Notes under the pieces: model-generated
The model's database searches: none
The model's input: only the letters and a program-made list of their open reading frames with translations
What the model was told of the DNA's origin: nothing
Program-made: the position numbers and the translations under genes
In this document: positions 6,845 to 13,829 of the stretch, piece by piece
How positions within the stretch are numbered: position 1 is the stretch's first letter
Layout: each line of letters begins with the position of its first letter
Assembly: GCA_913057785.1 (NCBI GenBank)
Contig: CAJXPD010000051.1
Coordinates: 1 to 45,105, forward strand
Direction: 5' to 3'
DNA from: an uncultured Lewinella sp.
Lineage (GTDB): Bacteria > Bacteroidota > Bacteroidia > Chitinophagales > Saprospiraceae
DNA: 45,105 nt

Positions 6845-7983
6845 GAGCAAGCTATATCACAGCCGCAGAGATTGTAAGCCCACTTGGGACTGGTCTAGCT
6901 GCCAATTTCGAACAGGTGAAGAATGGGGTTTCCGCTTTAAGCGCACACCAATCTAAAGCTGCTCGGAGCGAGATCTTCTGCTCTCGGATCAGTCAGGAAC
7001 AAGAAAAAGAATACGATGCGATCTTAGCTATTGATGAGCCGCTTACGAAATTGGAAAAAATAAGTTTGCTAACAGCCAATAGACTGATCCATTCCACGAA
7101 TTTTGACCCAAGAGACCCAAAGAGCCTGCTCATTTTTTGTACTACAAAAGGAAATATTGACCTATTGTTCCAACCAGAAAGCGCGGTACCTGCTAGCCGG
7201 ATTCTATTCTCGGAATCAGCAGGTTTCATGGCCAAGCAATTGAACTTTAGAACCCAACCTATCGTCGTATCCAACGCCTGTATCTCAGGTGTAGAAGGTG
7301 TTCTGTTAGGGCGGCAATTGATTGCAGCGGGCGTCTACAATCAGGTACTGGTTGTAGCAGCTGATCTGGTCACCGACTTTACGATATCTGGCTTTTATTC
7401 TCTAAAAGCCTATGCCAAAGGACTTTGTAGACCCTTTGACCAAGACCGAACGGGCGTGAATTTAGGAGAGTGTTGCGCGGGGGTGATTCTCAGCCATGAA
7501 AGTAATCAAGCTATGCATATGAAGATCGTTGCCGGTATCTCTAGTAATGATGCCAATCACATGACTGCTCCTTCCAGAGAAGCCAAAGGACTGACGCAAG
7601 CGATTAGCCATTGCTTGCAAGCGATCGGGGAAGATAAACGCCCAGATTTCATATCAGCTCATGGAACAGGAACACGGTATAATGATGCTATGGAATCCAA
7701 AGCCTTTCATTTATCAGGTCTGAGAGAGGTTCCATTCTTTAGCCTGAAGGGGATCTACGGACATACACTGGGGGCGGCAGGTTTGGTAGAAACAGTGATT
7801 TCAATTGCAGCCTTACGAGATAACCTTCTACTCCCCTCCGTCGGATTTCAGACAGCAGGAGAGGACGTAAAGATAGATCCTATAACAAAACTAGGATGGA
7901 GCCCGATGCGGCGGTTTCTAAAGACTGCCTCCGGATTTGGCGGTGGGAATGCCTGCCTGATGGTAGAGAAAATTAGAGCCTAA
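6841..7983 (+). CDS. Beta-ketoacyl-ACP synthase (FabF type)
   Basis: A 380-residue type II ketosynthase with a complete Cys-His-His triad: C147 in SNACISG, H274 in SAHGTGT and H308 in YGHTLGAAG. It catalyses decarboxylative condensation of malonyl-ACP with an acyl thioester, presumably extending the aryl-polyene chain. The frame is open from 6817, but ATG 6841 overlaps the thioesterase stop (ATGA) and gives the normal N-terminus MRASYITAAEIVSPLG. It is one of two intact ketosynthases in the cluster; the other is at 13830 beside a chain-length factor. This copy stands next to a truncated ketosynthase-like protein and the ACP. Confidence 0.92.
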   Translation: MRASYITAAEIVSPLGTGLAANFEQVKNGVSALSAHQSKAARSEIFCSRISQEQEKEYDAILAIDEPLTKLEKISLLTANRLIHSTNFDPRDPKSLLIFCTTKGNIDLLFQPESAVPASRILFSESAGFMAKQLNFRTQPIVVSNACISGVEGVLLGRQLIAAGVYNQVLVVAADLVTDFTISGFYSLKAYAKGLCRPFDQDRTGVNLGECCAGVILSHESNQAMHMKIVAGISSNDANHMTAPSREAKGLTQAISHCLQAIGEDKRPDFISAHGTGTRYNDAMESKAFHLSGLREVPFFSLKGIYGHTLGAAGLVETVISIAALRDNLLLPSVGFQTAGEDVKIDPITKLGWSPMRRFLKTASGFGGGNACLMVEKIRA

Positions 7984-8010
7984 ATACTGGAAACTTACAA
8001 AATAAGAATC

Positions 8011-8634
8011 ATGGCCACCTATTGCAGCATACAACCGAATTTCATCAAGCATAATGAGGAGCTCGTATTTAGTGCTCATTCCACAGAAGCAGACAACTTC
8101 TTCCTAGATGCTTATAGACACTTGGATGTAGCGTATCCAAAGTTTCACAAAATGGACGGTTTTTGCCAATTGGGGTTTCTAACGGCACTACCCATCGTAC
8201 CGAAAGCTGGCACCTATGACCCTCAAAAGACAGGTCTGTTGCTAGCGAGCAAAAGTGGCTCTTATTACACAGATAACAACTACTTCTCTCGCGTATTCAC
8301 CGAAGAAGGAGTCTATTATAGTCCAGCGCAATTCACCTATACCTTGCCCAGTGCAGTACTCGGCGAATTGTCGATCCAACACAATTTCCAAGGGGAGAAT
8401 TACTTCCTCTTGCAGTCCGACAACAGCTTTGATCTCTTGAAAGACTATGCCAAAGCGCTCTTTCAAGACCAGAAGCTGGACAACTGCCTAATGGGTTGGA
8501 TGGACTACTACGGGCCGGATCAATTTCAATCCACTTTCTTGTGGATAGACCGATCTGAGCTCCACGATTTGGATACTATTATTCTTAACATCAATAAAAC
8601 TTGTTTCGATTATGGAAAAGCAACAGTTAGTTAA
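8011..8634 (+). CDS. Truncated ketosynthase-like protein (no active site)
   Basis: A 207-residue protein resembling the N-terminal half of a ketosynthase. Recognisable segments are GLLLASKSGS, SPAQFTYTLPSAVLGELS and HNFQGENYFLL, which correspond to the ketosynthase region around the active-site Cys. Neither a Cys nor the later His motifs are present. Proteins of this size and type recur in aryl-polyene and flexirubin clusters as beta-ketoacyl-synthase-N-terminal-like proteins and probably act as non-catalytic partners or in ACP binding. The 3' end overlaps the ACP gene by 23 bases. It is probably a conserved family and not a decayed gene, since the frame is intact and densely packed in the operon. 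Confidence 0.7.
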   Translation: MATYCSIQPNFIKHNEELVFSAHSTEADNFFLDAYRHLDVAYPKFHKMDGFCQLGFLTALPIVPKAGTYDPQKTGLLLASKSGSYYTDNNYFSRVFTEEGVYYSPAQFTYTLPSAVLGELSIQHNFQGENYFLLQSDNSFDLLKDYAKALFQDQKLDNCLMGWMDYYGPDQFQSTFLWIDRSELHDLDTIILNINKTCFDYGKATVS

Positions 8635-8881
8635 TGAACTTAAGAACAAAATCATTGAGCAACTGAATCTTGTTGACATTGATCCAGCCACAGTAAATGC
8701 CAACGATCCACTTTTCGGTGAAGGTTTGGGTTTGGATTCTATCGACGGCCTGGAGATCGTTGTAATCCTGGAAAGAGACTACAATATCACCATCACTGAG
8801 ATTGAAAGCCTAACACCACATTTCGAATCATTAGCGACATTGGCAGAATTCGTAGCAGCTCAGACAGCTGTAACTGCTTAA
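8612..8881 (+). CDS. Acyl carrier protein
   Basis: An 89-residue carrier protein. It has the phosphopantetheine attachment motif GLGLDSIDGLEIV, with Ser43 as the predicted attachment site, followed by the expected helix ILERDYNITI. It is the only ACP found in the window and would carry the growing polyene chain. The phosphopantetheinyl transferase at 27118 is the likely activator. The start overlaps the end of the ketosynthase-like gene. About 85 bases separate it from the M50 protease gene. Confidence 0.93.
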   Translation: MEKQQLVNELKNKIIEQLNLVDIDPATVNANDPLFGEGLGLDSIDGLEIVVILERDYNITITEIESLTPHFESLATLAEFVAAQTAVTA

Positions 8882-8966
8882 TGTATCTAGGCGCTCAAAA
8901 GTCTAGATCTAGGACACGATTCAGACAGTACCAAGCCATTTTTTCCTCACTATTATCATCATTGAC

Positions 8967-10184
8967 ATGGACTTTCGAAATCTGGAAACTTTAAAGGAGG
9001 TAGCAATACATAAGGTCGACCATCAGCTTTACACCGCGACTTACGAAGGCAGGATGTTCTCCATTGGCGCCTTACTCTTCCAAAGCCTAGAGTTGTTAAA
9101 GCAAAACCTCAATCTCGACCAAATCGCTACTCGGATTTCCGATCAACATGACGTGGTTATCAGTAAGGAGCAATTGCTGGAATACCTGAATCAGTTTGTC
9201 AGTAAGATTGAATTGAATGAACAACAAGAAAACACCTTGAATAGCTATGTGTACTGGCGGGTAAAGTTGATGGGTAAAAAAACCATCGATGCCGTTACCC
9301 ACTTGCTCACACCACTGTTCAACAAATATATCTTGTTCTTCCTACTACCCATTTCTTTTTACATAACCTTTTGGTTTACGGGTGTGCTTTATTACGAAGG
9401 AGTGCTTTTAGAAAGTCGATCATTAGGCAGCAGTTTGCTTGCCATCTTGCTAACCTATGCTGGGTTGATCGGTTTAGCCTTCTTCCACGAATTTGGTCAC
9501 GCCGCCGCTTCAGCCCACTATAAGGAACCCTCGGATTCCATCGGCTTTGGATTCTATCTGGTTTTTCCAGTCTTCTTCACAGATGTAACCAGTATTTGGA
9601 ATCTCAACCGTTGGAAACGAATAGTAGTAAACATTGGAGGGATCTATTTCCAACTAATATCCAATATTCTACTCGTAGGCGGGTATTATCTTACAGAGGG
9701 ACAAAGCGTGCAGGTCATTTTCAAGTATTTCTTTATCGCCAACTTAGCTTACATCATGTATTCGGTCAATCCATTCCTACGCAATGACGGTTACTGGGTA
9801 TATAGCGACCTCTTTGGCCTACCCAATCTAACACAACGTGCCCGGCGCTATCCGGTGCAGCTATTGCGGAGGATCATCAGTCGAGATGGCTATACAGTTG
9901 CAGGCACTTTACGCCTTTTGTATAAAGAACTACCTATTTTGATCTACTCTTTCGGATATGTACTTGCGATGGGATTCATCCTGATCGCCTTAGCTTGGCT
10001 CACGATCCAGAATAGCTGGGAATTATCCGCCATTGGCAGTAAAATTGCAGCTTTCGGATGGGCTTACCTAAAGGAAGATTGGCAAGTAGTAAGTAAACTT
10101 TGCTTCGGCTTATTCATCAACATCTTCTTTCTGACACGCATCATAAAACACTTTATAATCCGACCGCTTTTAAAGCGTAGATAA
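8967..10184 (+). CDS. M50-type membrane metalloprotease with N-terminal PqqD/RRE-like domain
   Basis: A 405-residue protein. Residues about 8-80 form a PqqD-like small domain: a beta-hairpin (LYTATYEGRMFSIG) followed by helices LLFQSLELL and LLEYLNQFV. The rest is an integral membrane M50 protease with HEFGH at 174-178 and the second metal-site motif NPFLRNDGYW near 268-277, separated by several membrane segments. This PqqD-plus-M50 family ('peptide zinc metalloprotease', YydH-like) is associated with RiPP clusters. The PqqD-like domain would bind a leader peptide and the protease would cut it. Two paralogous precursor genes with a shared leader follow immediately, which makes them the likely substrates (inferred). 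Confidence 0.85.
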   Translation: MDFRNLETLKEVAIHKVDHQLYTATYEGRMFSIGALLFQSLELLKQNLNLDQIATRISDQHDVVISKEQLLEYLNQFVSKIELNEQQENTLNSYVYWRVKLMGKKTIDAVTHLLTPLFNKYILFFLLPISFYITFWFTGVLYYEGVLLESRSLGSSLLAILLTYAGLIGLAFFHEFGHAAASAHYKEPSDSIGFGFYLVFPVFFTDVTSIWNLNRWKRIVVNIGGIYFQLISNILLVGGYYLTEGQSVQVIFKYFFIANLAYIMYSVNPFLRNDGYWVYSDLFGLPNLTQRARRYPVQLLRRIISRDGYTVAGTLRLLYKELPILIYSFGYVLAMGFILIALAWLTIQNSWELSAIGSKIAAFGWAYLKEDWQVVSKLCFGLFINIFFLTRIIKHFIIRPLLKRR

Positions 10185-10314
10185 CCACTGATTTATTACA
10201 TAGCGATTATTGACACACTGGATGCTAAAGGGCTAAATAGACGGTTTCGCCCCTGGTATCTCTATACGGACCACAAACCTTATTCATTCTTTTAACCACT
10301 AAATTCTGTTTGCT

Positions 10315-10494
10315 ATGTCTAAGAACATTAAAGATTTGAACAAAGGTTTTGAAGTAGTAGCTCTGGAAGAGCGTTTGGAAATGGTACAACTAGCAGCTTT
10401 TGCTGACACAGCCGGCAGCTTACTTTGTGACTTCGGAAGCACAACCATAGAAGCAGAAGGAGCCGAAGAAGCACCAGCTGAAGGCAACGAGTAA
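10315..10494 (+). CDS. Candidate RiPP precursor peptide B1 (59 aa, acidic, one Cys)
   Basis: A 59-residue ORF: MSKNIKDLNKGFEVV, then ALEERLEMVQL, AAFADTAGSLLCDFG and an acidic tail ending APAEGNE. A paralogue lies 350 bases downstream. Residues 16-41 are identical in the two peptides while nine codons differ synonymously, so this block is under purifying selection. The amphipathic ALEERLEMVQL helix looks like a leader that an RRE domain could bind, and the AAFADTAGSLLCDFG block with its single Cys is the most likely modified part. The gene follows an RRE-containing M50 protease and precedes an acyltransferase with an RRE-like C-terminus. No known RiPP class is recognised. Confidence 0.78.
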   Translation: MSKNIKDLNKGFEVVALEERLEMVQLAAFADTAGSLLCDFGSTTIEAEGAEEAPAEGNE

Positions 10495-10516
10495 TCTCCA
10501 GCTGCATCAAGGAAGA

Positions 10517-10547
10517 AACCGGGGAAACCCAGATGGACAGCCCGGTT
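10517..10547 (+). terminator. Stem-loop after peptide B1
   Basis: AACCGGG (10517-10523) pairs perfectly with CCCGGTT (10541-10547), 22 bases after the stop codon. The same stem recurs after peptide B2 at nearly the same distance, so the hairpin was duplicated with the gene or selected in both copies. TCTCC follows and there is no long T-run. It is probably a 3'-end stabiliser or a partial terminator. Confidence 0.5.
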
Positions 10548-10664
10548 CTCCTAACCCTTGTCAAGGATTTAAAGTTGAAAAATGAGTTCAACACTGGGGC
10601 AAATTAAGTCCTCAGACCACAACGAAAAATTATTCATTTTATCACTTTTTTAAATCCAATTATC

Positions 10665-10835
10665 ATGTCTAAGAACATTGAAAATTTGAACAAAGGTTTT
10701 GATGCAGTAGCTCTTGAAGAGCGTTTGGAAATGGTACAACTAGCTGCTTTCGCTGACACGGCTGGTAGCTTGCTTTGCGACTTCGGTGATAGCGAAGTAA
10801 AAGTTGAAGAAGCACCAGCTGAAGGTGCAGAGTAA
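10665..10835 (+). CDS. Candidate RiPP precursor peptide B2 (56 aa, acidic, one Cys)
   Basis: A 56-residue paralogue of peptide B1: MSKNIENLNKGFDAV, then the identical ALEERLEMVQL and AAFADTAGSLLCDFG blocks, and a variable acidic tail ending APAEGAE. The single Cys (residue 38 in both peptides) is invariant. The changes between copies are synonymous across the 26-residue core block and non-synonymous in the tail. The duplication is tandem with a spacing of 350 bases, and the gene carries its own 3' stem-loop. It is inferred to be the substrate of the RRE-bearing enzymes on either side. Confidence 0.78.
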   Translation: MSKNIENLNKGFDAVALEERLEMVQLAAFADTAGSLLCDFGDSEVKVEEAPAEGAE

Positions 10836-10858
10836 TTTCCATTACTACAAGTAGGAAG

Positions 10859-10894
10859 AACCGGGGTCGTACCCAGGTATGTAATGCCCCGGTT
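10859..10894 (+). terminator. Stem-loop after peptide B2
   Basis: AACCGGGG (10859-10866) and CCCCGGTT (10887-10894) form a perfect 8-bp stem. TTCCC follows the stem. It is the counterpart of the hairpin at 10517 and sits 23 bases after the stop codon. The placement would favour high precursor levels relative to the downstream enzyme operon. Confidence 0.55.
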
Positions 10895-10924
10895 TTCCCA
10901 CTTACCTTGTCTCGAATCGACAGA

Positions 10925-11011
10925 ATGGGTTAAAACTTATGCTAAAAATAATCGCGAATACGGGAGGGCGCAGCCGGTCTCCACGAGGAGATACGGTTGC
11001 CCGCCAACCCA
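10925..11011 (+). promoter_or_regulatory. Structured leader upstream of the acyltransferase operon
   Basis: Inside this stretch, CAGCCG (10971-10976) pairs with CGGTTG (about 10994-10999) using one G-T pair. An inner TCTCC/GGAGA stem with an ACGA loop extends the hairpin, and flanking GGG/CCC pairs lengthen it. An outer TGGGTT (10926-10931) can pair with AACCCA (11006-11011). The structure is GC-rich in an otherwise AT-rich spacer and ends about 45 bases before the acyltransferase start. It could be a leader element or a strong terminator for the precursor genes. I do not recognise a known riboswitch. Confidence 0.45.
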
Positions 11012-11056
11012 ACTTTTAAGAAAAATTGAATCAGAACAAGTCAAAACTCTGGCAAA

Positions 11057-12229
11057 ATGATCACTACTATCGCAGCATACAAAGAAGCCGTTAGGCTATC
11101 CCAACAACCGGTTGCCGATCGTCCAGATCTGCTAGGGAAGGGCTTTGTTCAAGAACTCAACACGGAGAAACAGGCATTATTTTGTAATGTAAATCGCTTT
11201 CATCTCTTTGGCGAAGATCAGTTCGAGGATAGCGATCAAACACATTCTCAATACTTATCTCAATTAGCGCTCACAGAATTAGACACCCAATTACATCTTC
11301 ATTTTGTAGTGGATGAAATATTGGATGTCAAGAACCAGGTCAAAGGAGAGGGTCCCTTTTTATTCTGCGCATTCCACTTCGGAGGTTACCTACATGTACC
11401 CACCGCATTGAAATTGCTGGAGTACGATATTGTGACGGTCACCCGAGAATTAGCAGGAAACGATGTAATCGTCATCGACGACAACGACCCCAACTATGAA
11501 AACAAAAGAGAAATTTTTGCTTCGGAGAATATTAGCGGCTTAGAGCCCGATGCTGTTTTCCGGATCTACAGCGCCTTTAAGAAAGGTAAAAACATCTTAT
11601 TCTATTTCGATTTCTTTCAGAATGAAATGGAAGATAAACGAAATACTGAAGCCGAATTGGGTCAGTTAAAATTAATGGCTCCGACTTATGTTTTTGAAAT
11701 TGCCCAAAGACTAAATATACCTGTAATCCCTATCTTCTCTCCTAGACTGGAGAATCATAAAGTCGGCATCCATTTCCAAGATCCCATTCAAGTAGCACAA
11801 ACGGGTAAAGCGGGTGTAGACGCCTGTGTTCAAGATCTTTTTAATCAGTTCTACGAACAATTGCAATCACACTATTATCAGTGGCAAGAACTGCCCTTTA
11901 TTCATCAACGCCTTACCGGGATAGTCCAAACGAACAAAGAAAGTCCGTCTTTCTTGCAACGACTAAGAACCACCATAACCACCATAAAGAAGAGCATTAC
12001 AGGTTCCACTCTAGTTTTCAATAAAGAACACTTCAACTTCTATGCGGATGACGGGGAATACTACCTGGTAGATATACTTAGCTATCAGTCTGCCAAGATT
12101 TCCGCCCCTGTTTTTGCCCTATTAAAAAGAATAAAAGAAGGACCGATTAGTCGGCAGGTAGGCAGCCAAATGTTGGGAGAGCATCTCCTACAGGATCTGA
12201 TCTATCAATCCATCATAAAACCTTTATAG
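11057..12229 (+). CDS. LPLAT-type acyltransferase fused to a C-terminal PqqD/RRE-like domain
   Basis: A 390-residue protein. Residues about 80-280 resemble the lipid A/HtrB-type acyltransferases common in aryl-polyene clusters: FLFCAFHFGGYLH with His107 at the catalytic position, GKNILFYFDFF near 177-187, and VIPIFSPR near 223-230. The acidic residue of the usual HX4(D/E) motif is replaced by Leu112. Residues about 318-390 do not belong to that fold. They read as a beta-hairpin (FNFYADDGEYYLVDI, SAKIS) followed by helices FALLKRI and LLQDLIYQSII, the pattern of PqqD-like RiPP recognition elements. If correct, the enzyme may recognise a leader peptide and acylate it. The ammonia lyase gene starts 2 bases downstream. 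Confidence 0.72.
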   Translation: MITTIAAYKEAVRLSQQPVADRPDLLGKGFVQELNTEKQALFCNVNRFHLFGEDQFEDSDQTHSQYLSQLALTELDTQLHLHFVVDEILDVKNQVKGEGPFLFCAFHFGGYLHVPTALKLLEYDIVTVTRELAGNDVIVIDDNDPNYENKREIFASENISGLEPDAVFRIYSAFKKGKNILFYFDFFQNEMEDKRNTEAELGQLKLMAPTYVFEIAQRLNIPVIPIFSPRLENHKVGIHFQDPIQVAQTGKAGVDACVQDLFNQFYEQLQSHYYQWQELPFIHQRLTGIVQTNKESPSFLQRLRTTITTIKKSITGSTLVFNKEHFNFYADDGEYYLVDILSYQSAKISAPVFALLKRIKEGPISRQVGSQMLGEHLLQDLIYQSIIKPL

Positions 12230-12231
12230 CC

Positions 12232-13806
12232 ATGTATATATTTAACGACACGAAATTAACGACGCAGGATATTTACGAGATCGTTTACCGCAAACGCAAA
12301 GTTAACGTAGCAGATGATTCGACCACCCGTGTACAGCGGAGCTTCGACTTCCTGATGAAGTACGCAAAAGACAATCTGGTTTACGGTGTAAATACAGGCT
12401 TTGGCCCCATGGCTCAATACATGGTACCTAGAGAAGAAAGTCGCCAACTGCAGTTTAACCTGATCCGAAGTCACTCGGCCGGAAGTGGCGAAATTCTATC
12501 TCCCAATCTCACCAGAGCCATCCTATTGGCACGGCTAAACACATTGGCACAGGGTTACTCTGGTATCAACCCTCGTACTATCCAACTCCTCTGCGAACTC
12601 CTAAATCACGAGATCTATCCCGTTATTTATGCGCATGGTGGTGTAGGAGCAAGTGGCGATTTGGTTCAACTCTCACACGTGGCCTTAGCCCTAATTGGTG
12701 AAGGGAAAGTATGGTATGATGGTAAGATTCGAAAAACGGAGGATGTATTCTCTGTCTTGAATATCAAACCTTTAGAAATTGATCTAAGGGAAGGACTCGC
12801 GCTCATTAATGGAACAGCCGCAATGAACGGAATTGGATTTGCCAATTATTTTGCAGCCAAGAAATTGGTCGACTGGGTTTTAGTCTTCTCCTCTATGCTG
12901 TATGAAGTTCTTGGCGTTTTCAATGATTTCTATAGTACCAACCTCAACGATGCCAAGCAACACTGGGGGCAATCTCAAATCGCACGGAAATTAATAAATC
13001 GATTAAGTGGAAGTAAGCGGGTAAAGAGCAGGGCCGGCAACTACGAGTTTTTAGAAGACCAACAGGATGCAGTGCTCAAGTCTAAAATGCAGGAATACTA
13101 TTCCATACGCTGTGTACCACAGATCCTTGGTCCTATCTTCGATACCCTTCGAGATTGCGAAAGAACGCTGGTCAATGAGATCAACTCCGTAAGTGATAAT
13201 CCCATAATCGACTTCGAAGCACAGGAAGTGTTCCACGGAGGCAACTTCCATGGAGACTACATTTCTTTCGAAATGGATAAACTAAAGCTCTCTATCATTA
13301 AATTATCTGTATTGGTAGAGCGCCAGCTCAACTACATTTTCAATAACCGCTTGAATGGCATATTACCTCCATTCATCAACCAGGGAATCTTGGGACTGAA
13401 CCTCGGCTTGCAAGGTACTCAATTCACCGCCACTTCCACCGTGGCTGAAAACAGAGCCTATGGAGGGTCCTTATACATCAATAGCATCCCTACCAACAAT
13501 GACAATCAGGATGTGGTAAGCATGGGTAGTAATGCGGCGATGATGGCCCAAAAAGTGATCCACAACACCTATGAAGTACTAGCGGTATATAGTCAAGCTG
13601 TTATACACTCTATTGACTATCTGGGTATCAGTGAGGAGCTAGCCACCCCCAATCGCCGGGTGTATGATGAAATGAAACAGATCATACCGGACTGGGAGAA
13701 GGACATTCCTTATGATGATATTCTCCGAAAGATTAAAAACTACCTGTGGACAGCTAAACGCACTTATCAGCCGGATCCACCGCGCAAGGAAGTCTTGACC
13801 CATTAA
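12232..13806 (+). CDS. MIO-type aromatic amino acid ammonia lyase (HAL/TAL/PAL family)
   Basis: A 524-residue lyase with the self-cyclising Ala-Ser-Gly triad at 140-142 (GGVGASGDLVQLSH), the catalytic Tyr51 in YGVNTGFGPM, and the family segments SVSDNPI and GGNFHGD. It eliminates ammonia from an aromatic amino acid. In flexirubin and aryl-polyene pathways the product is 4-coumarate, the starter unit. The selectivity pair is Ser80-His81 (IRSHSAGSG), which is the histidine-lyase type and not the His-Leu of classical bacterial tyrosine lyases. Cluster context still favours Tyr or Phe, since a histidine catabolic lyase would not sit among ketosynthases. It is the second gene of the acyltransferase operon. 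Confidence 0.88.
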   Translation: MYIFNDTKLTTQDIYEIVYRKRKVNVADDSTTRVQRSFDFLMKYAKDNLVYGVNTGFGPMAQYMVPREESRQLQFNLIRSHSAGSGEILSPNLTRAILLARLNTLAQGYSGINPRTIQLLCELLNHEIYPVIYAHGGVGASGDLVQLSHVALALIGEGKVWYDGKIRKTEDVFSVLNIKPLEIDLREGLALINGTAAMNGIGFANYFAAKKLVDWVLVFSSMLYEVLGVFNDFYSTNLNDAKQHWGQSQIARKLINRLSGSKRVKSRAGNYEFLEDQQDAVLKSKMQEYYSIRCVPQILGPIFDTLRDCERTLVNEINSVSDNPIIDFEAQEVFHGGNFHGDYISFEMDKLKLSIIKLSVLVERQLNYIFNNRLNGILPPFINQGILGLNLGLQGTQFTATSTVAENRAYGGSLYINSIPTNNDNQDVVSMGSNAAMMAQKVIHNTYEVLAVYSQAVIHSIDYLGISEELATPNRRVYDEMKQIIPDWEKDIPYDDILRKIKNYLWTAKRTYQPDPPRKEVLTH

Positions 13807-13829
13807 TCACCCTCTCAAAGCGGTTTGTT

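Noticed and set aside
10299..10594. Minus-strand open frames opposite precursor B1
   Set aside because: They are Ala/Ser/Leu-rich shadows of the precursor coding sequence. The synonymous pattern between the two copies fits the plus-strand frame.
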